A stretch of DNA of 10,580 nucleotides, from positions 1 to 10,580 of the forward strand of contig CALJVC010000066.1 of the NCBI GenBank assembly GCA_937974845.1, written 5' to 3'. Origin of the DNA: an uncultured Pseudogracilibacillus sp. GTDB taxonomy: Bacteria > Bacillota > Bacilli > Bacillales > Amphibacillaceae. Of this stretch, positions 1 to 7,613 are shown in pieces; within the stretch, counting starts at the first letter, position 1, and every line of letters begins with the position of its first letter. A program made the translations under genes and the position numbers. The notes beneath the pieces were generated by a model that was not told the DNA's origin, did not search any database, and saw only the letters and a list, made by a program, of their open reading frames with translations.

Positions 1-2
1 AT

Positions 3-1592
3 TTATTCTTTATATGTTGGTCCAGCCGCCTTAATATCGTCGCTTGCATTTGTGAACTTTTCAAAGTTCTTGTGGAACTCAAGGGCTAACTTTTTAGCCT
101 GTGCATCATAGGCATCCTTATCTTCCCAAGTGTTTCGTGGGATTAGGACTTCATCTGGTACCCCAGGGACATGGGCTGGAATGTGTAATCCAAAAATATC
201 GTCAACAATTGTTTCTACTTTATTAAGCTCTCCTTCGAGGGCTGCAGTAATCATGGCACGGGTATAGGATAATTGCATACGCTCACCGACGCCATATGGT
301 CCTCCTGTCCATCCAGTATTCACGAGGAAGACATTGGCATTGAATTGATCGATTTTTTCACCAAGCATATCTGCATATTTGTCCGGTGAAAGTGGAAGGA
401 ATGGTGAACCGAAGCAAGCAGAGAAAGCTGGTTCTGGTTCAGTAATTCCGCGCTCTGTACCAGCTAACTTACTCGTATAGCCACTTAGGAAGTGGTACAT
501 AGCCTGTTCCTTCGTTAACTTACTGATAGGCGGTAAGGTACCGGATGCGTCAGCTGTTAAGAAAATAATCGTGCTTGGATGTCCTGCGATACTTGGAGTT
601 ACAATATTATCCATGCTATCTAGAGGATAGGCAGCCCGAGTGTTTTCTGTTAGAGATGTATCGGCATAGTCAGGCTCACGGGTATCGTCATCGACTACCA
701 CGTTTTCTAATACAGAACCGAAGCGAATCGCGTTATAAATTTGTGGTTCTTTTTCTTCGGATAAATCTACACATTTAGCGTAGCAACCACCCTCGATATT
801 GAAAACGCCGTTTGGACTCCATCCGTGTTCGTCATCGCCGATTAGCTTACGGTATGGATCCGCTGATAACGTTGTTTTCCCTGTACCGGAAAGACCAAAG
901 AAGAGTGCAACGTCACCTTCTTTACCAACGTTAGCTGAACAGTGCATAGATAAGACGTTCTCTTGAGGTAAGAGATAGTTCATCACTGAGAAGATAGACT
1001 TCTTAATTTCTCCAGCATATTCGGTTCCACCGATTAAAATAACGCGTTCTTTAAAGGAGATAACGATAAATGTTTCTGAATTTGTACCGTCAACTTCTGG
1101 ATCAGCCTTGCAAGTTGGTGCTGATAAGACTGTAAAGGCTGTTTCGTGGTTTTCTAATTCTTCTTCTGTCGGTGTGATAAAAAGTTGACGAGCAAATAAG
1201 TTATGCCAAGCATATTCGTTAATTACTTGAACATCGAGTTGATATTTTTTGTCCGCACCAGCGAAACCTTTAAAGGAGAATAGCTCATCCTTTGCATTGA
1301 GGTGATCGACAACTTTTTTGTATAGCTTTTGGAAAGACGCTTCGTCAATCGGCTGGTTTACAGCGCCCCAATCAACCGTATTTTCGGTTACTTCATCACG
1401 AACAATAAAGCGATCGTTAGGGGAACGACCTGTGTACTTACCCGTAGTGGCGCGAACAGCACCAGTAGCAGTTAAGACACCCTCATTTCGTGATAAGAAC
1501 TTTTCAACAAGCAATGGAACTGATAAGTTATTGTGCAAATTTGGGTGATTTGCAAACTTTTCGGGTGCAGTTGATTTTGCTGTCATACTCAT
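3..1592 (-). CDS. pckA: Phosphoenolpyruvate carboxykinase (ATP)
   Basis: This enzyme (EC 4.1.1.49) converts oxaloacetate and ATP to phosphoenolpyruvate, CO2 and ADP, the entry step of gluconeogenesis in the cytosol. The 529-residue protein has the usual family length and is complete. The kinase P-loop GLSGTGKT lies at residues 233-240, the substrate-site TGRSP at 54-58, GGTEYAGE at 188-195 and the metal-binding IGDDEHGW at 251-258. The ATG at 1592 is preferred over the in-frame ATG at 1586 because the Shine-Dalgarno-like AAAGGATGG ends 7 bases before it, against 13 for the second. The gene is divergent from metK, as in Bacillus subtilis. No terminator is visible because the stop codon lies at the window edge. 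Regulation is probably by CcpN (see the boxes at 1636-1679). The identification is very secure. Confidence 0.98.
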   Translation of the reverse strand: MSMTAKSTAPEKFANHPNLHNNLSVPLLVEKFLSRNEGVLTATGAVRATTGKYTGRSPNDRFIVRDEVTENTVDWGAVNQPIDEASFQKLYKKVVDHLNAKDELFSFKGFAGADKKYQLDVQVINEYAWHNLFARQLFITPTEEELENHETAFTVLSAPTCKADPEVDGTNSETFIVISFKERVILIGGTEYAGEIKKSIFSVMNYLLPQENVLSMHCSANVGKEGDVALFFGLSGTGKTTLSADPYRKLIGDDEHGWSPNGVFNIEGGCYAKCVDLSEEKEPQIYNAIRFGSVLENVVVDDDTREPDYADTSLTENTRAAYPLDSMDNIVTPSIAGHPSTIIFLTADASGTLPPISKLTKEQAMYHFLSGYTSKLAGTERGITEPEPAFSACFGSPFLPLSPDKYADMLGEKIDQFNANVFLVNTGWTGGPYGVGERMQLSYTRAMITAALEGELNKVETIVDDIFGLHIPAHVPGVPDEVLIPRNTWEDKDAYDAQAKKLALEFHKNFEKFTNASDDIKAAGPTYKE

Positions 1593-1635
1593 TACTCTAC
1601 CATCCTTTTTCCTGAATTACTCAATATTTTTATAT

Positions 1636-1644
1636 AGTATAACA
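1636..1644 (-). promoter_or_regulatory. pckA promoter, extended -10
   Basis: Read on the minus strand, TGTTATACT is an extended -10 element (TG, one base, then TATACT; 5 of 6 matches to TATAAT). The best-spaced -35 region (about 1659-1664, GGTGTT) is poor, which fits an extended -10 promoter. It predicts a start near 1629 and a 5' UTR of about 37 bases. A second AT-rich hexamer just downstream could also serve, so the exact start is uncertain. Confidence 0.55.
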
Positions 1645-1679
1645 TATTAGGTTTAATAACACCTATTAAATATGTCACG
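1636..1679 (-). promoter_or_regulatory. Candidate pair of CcpN operator boxes at pckA
   Basis: In Bacillus subtilis pckA and gapB are repressed on glucose by CcpN, for which I recall the consensus TRTGHYATAYW. The minus strand has TATGTTATACT at 1636-1646 (11 of 11) and CGTGACATATT at 1669-1679 (10 of 11), with centres 33 bp apart, close to three helical turns. The first box covers the -10 element; the second lies just upstream of the -35 region. The consensus resembles an extended -10, so the first match alone is weak evidence. The second match is not explained by promoter sequence. Confidence 0.5.
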
Positions 1680-1973
1680 CTTTCTAGTAAAATTATACAC
1701 AAAAGTTACAGTTTAGTGAAACTTCTCACAAAGATAGACAAATTTAATAAAAGCTATTCCATAAAGTAAGTATAGTTTAACAAAGTTCTCCCTTTAGTAC
1801 CAAATGAAATGGCTAAACTTTTCTAATTATAAAATATACTATTTTTCAAGGTTTTAAAAGGAAAGTTATTTTTTAAGAAAACGAAGAGAAAAACAGCTCG
1901 AAAAAAGGTCTTTTCCATTAAATTAAGTACAGCTTGAGAGAGCTTTCTCTTTTAGTTTAGAATAGTAAGTTGG
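1680..1973. other. AT-rich spacer with no recognised gene
   Basis: This part of the pckA-metK gap is strongly AT-rich and has stops in all frames, with no reading frame preceded by a credible Shine-Dalgarno. TATAAT-like hexamers occur on both strands (for example TATACT at 1835-1840), but none has a -35 at proper spacing. A short hairpin, AGAGA-GCTT-TCTCT followed by TTTT, lies near 1938-1955 and is too weak to call a terminator. A 7-bp inverted repeat (GAATAGT/ACTATTC) spans 1960-1991. I see nothing firm here. Confidence 0.5.
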
Positions 1974-2002
1974 TTGCTTTAAAAACTATTCCTTGTTATA
2001 CT
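1974..2002 (+). promoter_or_regulatory. Candidate metK promoter (distal)
   Basis: TTGCTT at 1974-1979 and TATACT at 1997-2002 are separated by exactly 17 bp, and a TG at 1994-1995 makes an extended -10. The predicted start near 2009 would leave about 50 bases before the riboswitch. On hexamer quality and spacing this is the better of two candidates. Confidence 0.55.
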
Positions 2003-2048
2003 ACCGTTAAATTGATTAGTACAATATATGTAAACAATCAATTAGGTG

Positions 2049-2054
2049 TATAAT
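2049..2054 (+). promoter_or_regulatory. Candidate metK promoter -10 (proximal)
   Basis: A perfect TATAAT sits here and predicts a start at about 2060, exactly the first base of the riboswitch P1 helix. No recognisable -35 hexamer exists at 16-18 bp upstream, so it may be an alternative or accessory start. Confidence 0.4.
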
Positions 2055-2059
2055 AACGG

Positions 2060-2171
2060 ACTCTTATTCCGAGACGGTGGAGGGACAGACCCGAGGAAAC
2101 CCAGCAACCATCACGGGATGTGAAAAGGTGCTCACCTGATGCAAGGTATTGATACCTTGAACAATAAGAGT
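2060..2171 (+). ncRNA. SAM-I (S-box) riboswitch aptamer
   Basis: This is the leader element that binds S-adenosylmethionine and switches off downstream transcription. P1 is a perfect 9-bp helix (ACTCTTATT at 2060-2068 with AATAAGAGT at 2163-2171). The conserved S-box core follows: GGTGGAGGGA at 2076-2085, then GACCCGAGGAAACCCAGCAA and CC. The kink-turn/P2 region, the P3 arm and a GGTGCTCACCT segment come next. P4 is a 7-bp hairpin with a four-base loop (2142-2159). It lies directly before metK, a classic S-box target, so SAM would repress the enzyme that makes it. Confidence 0.96.
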
Positions 2172-2197
2172 GAAAGGTTGTGTACGTTCCTTTCCTC
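2168..2197 (+). promoter_or_regulatory. Antiterminator pairing of the SAM riboswitch
   Basis: GAG (2168-2170) and GAAAGG (2172-2177) can pair with CCTTTCCTC (2189-2197): nine pairs with T2171 bulged. This helix uses the 3' strand of P1 and the 5' arm of the terminator, so it excludes both. Without SAM it would form and let transcription into metK; with SAM, P1 captures 2163-2171 and the terminator forms. Confidence 0.75.
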
Positions 2198-2220
2198 ATG
2201 CAGGAAAGGATTTTTTGTTT
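2188..2220 (+). terminator. SAM-controlled intrinsic terminator before metK
   Basis: TCCTTTCCT (2188-2196) and AGGAAAGGA (2202-2210) form a perfect 9-bp stem around a five-base loop, followed by TTTTTTGTTT. It is the expression platform of the S-box element and ends the leader about 58 bases before the metK start codon. Confidence 0.92.
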
Positions 2221-2278
2221 GTAGAATCTTTCTCTAGATTTAAGAGCTCCGTAAACTGTCATATTAGGAGGCTTTACA

Positions 2279-3460
2279 TTGAAAAATCACCGACGTTTAT
2301 TTACATCGGAATCTGTTACGGAAGGTCACCCAGATAAGATGAGTGACCAAATTTCCGACGCTATATTAGATGCTATTTTGAAAGAAGATCCCTTTGCTCG
2401 TGTCGCTTGTGAAACGACAGTGACGACCGGGCTTGTCTTAGTTGCAGGCGAGATTACTACGAAGACCTATGTCGATATTCCATCTATCGTTCGGGAGACG
2501 GTAAAGGATATTGGCTATACGAGAGCAAAATTTGGTTTCGATGCAGAAACCTGTGCAGTTTTAACTTCTATTGATGAGCAGTCACCGGATATTGCCGGTG
2601 GGGTAGACCTTGCCCTAGAAGCTAGGGAGGGGGAAGGAGATCGTACGCTAGGTGCTGGAGATCAAGGCCTCATGTTTGGATATGCTTGTGATGAAACCGA
2701 AGAGTTGATGCCTTTACCAATCGATTTGGCTCATAAGTTAGCAAGACAATTAGCGAAAGTGAGAAAAGATGGTACCTTGTCTTATTTACGACCAGATGGA
2801 AAGACTCAAGTGACAGTGGAGTATGATGAAGACGATCGACCAGTCCGTGTCGATGCTATCGTCGTCTCTACCCAACATCATCCAGAGGTGAGCCAGGAAA
2901 CAATTTATAAAGATATTATCGAACAAGTGATTACACCGGTAGTTCCAGCTGAGTTATTAGATGAAGAAACGAAGTATTTCATTAATCCATCGGGACGCTT
3001 TGTCATTGGCGGACCGCAAGGAGATGTAGGTTTAACCGGAAGGAAAATAATCGTCGATACTTATGGAGGTTATGCCCATCATGGCGGTGGAGCGTTCAGT
3101 GGAAAAGACCCGACAAAGGTGGACCGTTCTGCTGCTTATGCGGCACGTTACGTGGCGAAAAATTTAGTCGCTGCCGGTGTAGCAAGAAAATTAGAAGTAC
3201 AGATTGCCTATGCTATCGGGGTCGCCCAACCGGTATCCATTTCTGTTAATACTTTTGGGACAAGCGAGTTATCCGAGACGGAAATCGTTAATATTATTCG
3301 AAAAGAGTTTGACTTAAGCCCAGCAGGTATAATTGAATCTTTAGATTTACGTCGTCCTATTTATCGTCAAACAGCCTCTTACGGTCATTTTGGTAGGGAG
3401 GATTTAGACGTCACTTGGGAACGGACAGATCGGGTTTCTGATATTAAAAAATATTTATAA
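2279..3460 (+). CDS. metK: S-adenosylmethionine synthetase
   Basis: The enzyme (EC 2.5.1.6) makes S-adenosylmethionine from methionine and ATP in the cytosol. The 393-residue protein spans the whole family fold: FTSESVTEGHPDK at 8-20, GAGDQGLMFGYA at 125-136, GGPQGDVGLTGRK at 244-256 and the P-loop-like GGGAFSGKDPTKVDRS at 269-284. The start is TTG, fixed by a perfect AGGAGG (2266-2271) ending 7 bases upstream and by alignment of the N-terminus with Bacillus MetK. The loop before GAGDQG (after EAREG, about 119-124) seems four residues shorter than the Bacillus subtilis form as I recall it; this lies in the flexible active-site loop and need not matter. Expression is controlled by the upstream SAM riboswitch. 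The gene ends at the palindromic terminator at 3473-3518. Confidence 0.98.
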   Translation: MKNHRRLFTSESVTEGHPDKMSDQISDAILDAILKEDPFARVACETTVTTGLVLVAGEITTKTYVDIPSIVRETVKDIGYTRAKFGFDAETCAVLTSIDEQSPDIAGGVDLALEAREGEGDRTLGAGDQGLMFGYACDETEELMPLPIDLAHKLARQLAKVRKDGTLSYLRPDGKTQVTVEYDEDDRPVRVDAIVVSTQHHPEVSQETIYKDIIEQVITPVVPAELLDEETKYFINPSGRFVIGGPQGDVGLTGRKIIVDTYGGYAHHGGGAFSGKDPTKVDRSAAYAARYVAKNLVAAGVARKLEVQIAYAIGVAQPVSISVNTFGTSELSETEIVNIIRKEFDLSPAGIIESLDLRRPIYRQTASYGHFGREDLDVTWERTDRVSDIKKYL

Positions 3461-3472
3461 GTTTTCGTACGC

Positions 3473-3518
3473 ATTAATAAAGGACTGGTTCTAAATTTAG
3501 AACCAGTCCTTTATTAAT
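3473..3518. terminator. Bidirectional terminator, 46-bp perfect palindrome
   Basis: The two 23-base arms are exactly complementary with no spacer (centre between 3495 and 3496). The GC-rich core is GGACTGGTTCT/AGAACCAGTCC, flanked by ATTAATAAA and TTTATTAAT. In RNA the tip would open to a small loop. Because it is symmetric, both strands give the same hairpin with a T-rich 3' side, so it can end metK from the left and the mnmM/ytoA operon from the right. The T-run is interrupted and not ideal. Confidence 0.85.
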
Positions 3519-3549
3519 GAAGAAAGGAGTTGTCCTTCGTTCTTATCCG

Positions 3550-4074
3550 TTAATCCTTTCCTAATTTTAATTCCTTCTTATAATATTGTCCCTTAGCTAC
3601 ATAGGATTTTCGAATTCGCTCCATCTCAGCTAAATCTTTTTCATTTAATTCTCTAACGACCCTTGCTGGACGACCGAAGGCTAAGGTGTTAGGTGGGATT
3701 TTCGTTCCTGGTGTGACAAGACTTCCCGCACCGATAAAGGCCCCTTCACCGACTTCGGCGCCATCTAAGACTTGTGATCCCATACCAATCAAAGCATTTT
3801 TCCTTAGGATACATGCGTGTAAAGTAGCTTGGTGACCGACGGTGACATCATCTTCGATAATAACCGGTAAGTTAGGGCTTTGGTGTATTAAGGAAAGGTC
3901 TTGGATGTTGACGCGTTTACCAATTTTTGTTGGCGCCACATCTCCCCGAATCACTGTTTGAAACCAAATGCTCGATTCTTCGCCAATTTCAACATCACCA
4001 ATAATTGTAGCATTTTTGGCAACAAAGACGCTTGGATGGATTTTTGGGCTCTTATCTTTGTATGGATGAATCAT
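3550..4074 (-). CDS. Gamma-carbonic-anhydrase-family hexapeptide-repeat protein (YtoA-like)
   Basis: This 174-residue protein has the left-handed beta-helix of the gamma carbonic anhydrase/PaaY/YrdA family: hexapeptide-type repeats run from about residue 11 to 125 (for example IIGDVEIGEESSIW, VIIEDDVTVGHQA, LIGMGSQV, FIGAGSLV), followed by a C-terminal alpha helix. The three metal-ligand histidines expected for the family are present (H64, H81, H86), as are R43, D45 and Q58. It could therefore hold zinc or iron and hydrate CO2, but many homologues have no shown activity. It is the second gene of a probable two-gene operon: its ATG overlaps the upstream TGA as ATGA, and its AGGAGG (4083-4088) lies inside the end of mnmM, 8 bases before the start. 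It resembles Bacillus subtilis YtoA. The family is secure; the substrate is not known. Confidence 0.93.
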   Translation of the reverse strand: MIHPYKDKSPKIHPSVFVAKNATIIGDVEIGEESSIWFQTVIRGDVAPTKIGKRVNIQDLSLIHQSPNLPVIIEDDVTVGHQATLHACILRKNALIGMGSQVLDGAEVGEGAFIGAGSLVTPGTKIPPNTLAFGRPARVVRELNEKDLAEMERIRKSYVAKGQYYKKELKLGKD

Positions 4075-4652
4075 GCTTTATTCCTCCTATTATTTTTTTC
4101 AATGGCGACCACGAAGGGAGGGTGGTTCACCATATTTATATATTGGTAAGTAATTGCTAAATATTCTTTTTGATCTAGTGAACGAGCGAATTGTAATACA
4201 GCTTCCTTCTCTTCTTCTCCCCCAGGATGTCCGGCATAGACGACAAGAACGATTATTCCTCCTTCTTTTAAAAGAGGAAGGAGCTTTTCTAAAGAAGCGA
4301 TTGTTGATTTAGGCTTCGTAATAATCGTCTTATCGCTCCTAGGCAAGTAACCAAGATTGAAAACTGCTGCATCAACGGATGAAGAGTTTTTGATGTATTG
4401 ATCTACCTCGGCATGGCTATCCTTAATAAGGGTTACGTTTTTCCGATGCTCCGAGGCTAGTAATGCAGAGGTAGAATCGATCGCCTGCTGTTGAATATCA
4501 AAGGCATACACTTTACCGGTATCCCCAACTAATTTACTTAGAAAAAGGGTGTCGTGGCCATTACCACAAGTTGCGTCCACGACGGTTCCCCCTTTGCTTA
4601 CAGCCTTTTCTAAAAGTTTATGTGCAAAAGGGATGGCACCTTCTAAAATCAT
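4071..4652 (-). CDS. mnmM: Class I SAM-dependent methyltransferase, probable tRNA mnm5(s2)U34 methyltransferase MnmM (YtqB)
   Basis: This 193-residue Rossmann-fold methyltransferase of the YtqB family (once annotated as rRNA methylase) has motif I VDATCGNGHDT at 25-35, the acidic ribose-binding D52, and family signatures FNLGYLP at 98-104, YAGHPGG at 139-145 and NHPPF at 176-180. Bacillus subtilis YtqB was recently assigned as MnmM, which methylates nm5(s2)U34 to mnm5(s2)U34 in tRNA; the role here is by homology. The ATG at 4652 is chosen because GGAAGGA ends 9 bases before it; the nearby upstream ATGs at 4656 and 4662 are out of frame. The stop overlaps the downstream carbonic-anhydrase-like gene by four bases. 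A family GG after FNLGYLP appears as RS (105-106), from my memory of homologues. The cofactor SAM comes from the nearby metK product. Confidence 0.92.
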   Translation of the reverse strand: MILEGAIPFAHKLLEKAVSKGGTVVDATCGNGHDTLFLSKLVGDTGKVYAFDIQQQAIDSTSALLASEHRKNVTLIKDSHAEVDQYIKNSSSVDAAVFNLGYLPRSDKTIITKPKSTIASLEKLLPLLKEGGIIVLVVYAGHPGGEEEKEAVLQFARSLDQKEYLAITYQYINMVNHPPFVVAIEKNNRRNKA

Positions 4653-4682
4653 CCATGTTCATCCTTCCGTGAAGTTGCTTTT

Positions 4683-4698
4683 ACTTGTTATGACAAGT
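4683..4698. repeat. Inverted repeat in the mnmM 5' region
   Basis: ACTTGT and ACAAGT form a perfect 6-bp dyad around TATG, 31 bases before the mnmM start codon and downstream of its proposed promoter. It could be a repressor operator or a small hairpin in the 5' UTR. It lacks a T-run in the mnmM direction, so it is not a terminator. Confidence 0.4.
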
Positions 4699-4727
4699 GT
4701 AACATTAAAAATACTCAAGAGCGACAA

Positions 4728-4759
4728 ATTTTATCATGACATGGCACGAATCTTGACAA
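4728..4759 (-). promoter_or_regulatory. Candidate promoter of the mnmM-ytoA operon
   Basis: On the minus strand TTGTCA (4754-4759) is followed by TGATAAAAT (4728-4736), which is an extended -10 with TAAAAT (5 of 6). The spacer to TAAAAT is 20 bp, longer than optimal; the overlapping GATAAA gives 18 bp but fits the hexamer less well. The -35 overlaps that of leuS on the other strand. The predicted start is near 4721. Confidence 0.4.
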
Positions 4760-4781
4760 ATAATCTTTCATTCTCTACAAT
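4753..4781 (+). promoter_or_regulatory. leuS promoter, near-consensus sigma-A type
   Basis: TTGACA (4753-4758) matches the -35 consensus exactly; after a 17-bp spacer comes TACAAT (4776-4781), five of six to TATAAT. This is the best promoter in the window. The start should fall at about 4785-4789, giving a leader of some 130 bases. Confidence 0.85.
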
Positions 4782-4807
4782 TCTAGTATCCGTATACATA
4801 GGTTAAT

Positions 4808-4826
4808 GGGTATTTATACCCTTTTT
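4808..4826 (+). terminator. Small terminator-like hairpin in the leuS leader
   Basis: GGGTA (4808-4812) and TACCC (4817-4821) pair around the loop TTTA and are followed directly by TTTTT. The stem has only five pairs, so termination would be partial at best. It begins about 20 bases after the predicted leuS transcription start and could act as an attenuator, or as a structure that protects the 5' end. Confidence 0.4.
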
Positions 4827-4920
4827 ACATAATCGTTTGTCGTCATTGAAAAGGTTAGTGTCCTCCAAGTAAAAGGATTGTATTTACGATGGAGTTAAAG
4901 AGAACTAGGGAGGTAAAGCA

Positions 4921-7332
<2,412 letters not shown>

Positions 7333-7362
7333 ACCATCACTAATAATTAACGAGAAAATATG

Positions 7363-7410
7363 AATACCCTAGATTTAGTCCTATACTAGACCTAGGGTAT
7401 TTTCTTTTTT
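7363..7410 (+). terminator. Intrinsic terminator of leuS
   Basis: AATACCCTAG (7363-7372) pairs with CTAGGGTATT (7392-7401), and the hairpin can continue inside through TAGT/ACTA. A run of T interrupted by one C follows to 7410. It lies about 30 bases after the leuS stop and separates leuS from ftsE. Confidence 0.9.
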
Positions 7411-7499
7411 AGAAGAACTTCTTTAACAGTTGAGGGAATTTCTATAAAAATCCAAGAATAACGAAAAATTCATCGAAGATTAAAATTGAAAAGAAACTG

Positions 7500-7538
7500 T
7501 AACATAAATTTAAGTAAAAAATACGTCGTTTTATGTTA
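7500..7538. repeat. Nine-bp inverted repeat at the ftsE promoter
   Basis: TAACATAAA (7500-7508) and TTTATGTTA (7530-7538) are perfect inverted copies whose centres are 30 bp apart, near three helical turns. The right arm overlaps the proposed extended -10, and the left arm begins inside a TGTAAC half-site at 7498-7503. It may be an operator for a dimeric or tetrameric regulator, or a chance product of AT-rich sequence. Confidence 0.4.
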
Positions 7539-7542
7539 TGCT
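7534..7542 (+). promoter_or_regulatory. Candidate ftsEX promoter, extended -10
   Basis: TGTTATGCT contains TG, one base, then TATGCT (4 of 6 to TATAAT). No -35 hexamer is found 16-18 bp upstream, which would suit an activator-dependent promoter. The predicted start is near 7549, about 65 bases before ftsE. Confidence 0.35.
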
Positions 7543-7550
7543 TAAGAAGG

Positions 7551-7572
7551 ATGATAAGAAAATGATAAGAAA
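7551..7572 (+). repeat. 11-bp tandem duplication before ftsE
   Basis: ATGATAAGAAA occurs twice in direct succession (7551-7561 and 7562-7572). It lies in the presumed 5' UTR of ftsE. It looks like a simple duplication; no function can be read from it. Confidence 0.6.
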
Positions 7573-7601
7573 AGTGAGTTTAATAGATAAATGAGAAAAA
7601 T

Positions 7602-7608
7602 AAGGTGG
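7602..7608 (+). promoter_or_regulatory. Ribosome binding site that fixes the ftsE start
   Basis: AAGGTGG ends 5 bases before the ATG at 7614. The alternative in-frame GTG at 7605 lies inside this Shine-Dalgarno and has none of its own, so it is not a plausible start. Confidence 0.8.
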
Positions 7609-7613
7609 TAAAA

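Noticed and set aside
575..1548. Plus-strand open frames inside pckA (575-778 and 1318-1548)
   Set aside because: They lie antisense to the strongly conserved pckA gene, lack Shine-Dalgarno sequences and encode protein unlike any family I know.
1938..1955. Possible terminator AGAGA-GCTT-TCTCT-TTTT in the pckA-metK gap
   Set aside because: The stem has five pairs with little GC, and no gene or promoter upstream on the plus strand needs it.
2038..2262. Minus-strand 74-codon frame
   Set aside because: It runs antisense through the SAM riboswitch and terminator; the base constraint there is explained by RNA structure.
3523..3542. Second hairpin (AAGGA-GTTG-TCCTT) after ytoA
   Set aside because: The five-pair stem has no clean T-run, and the 46-bp palindrome next to it explains termination better.
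3901..4806. Plus-strand frames at 3901-4149 and 4549-4806
   Set aside because: They are antisense to the ytoA-like and mnmM genes or cross the promoter region, with no ribosome binding site.
4837..4872. Leu-rich short frame in the leuS leader (TTG at 4837, stop at 4870)
   Set aside because: It has four TTG/TTA codons, which suggests a leader peptide, but there is no ATG and no Shine-Dalgarno, and no terminator follows it.
7605..7613. GTG start for FtsE at 7605
   Set aside because: The GTG is part of the AAGGTGG ribosome binding site; the ATG at 7614 has proper spacing and matches known FtsE N-termini.
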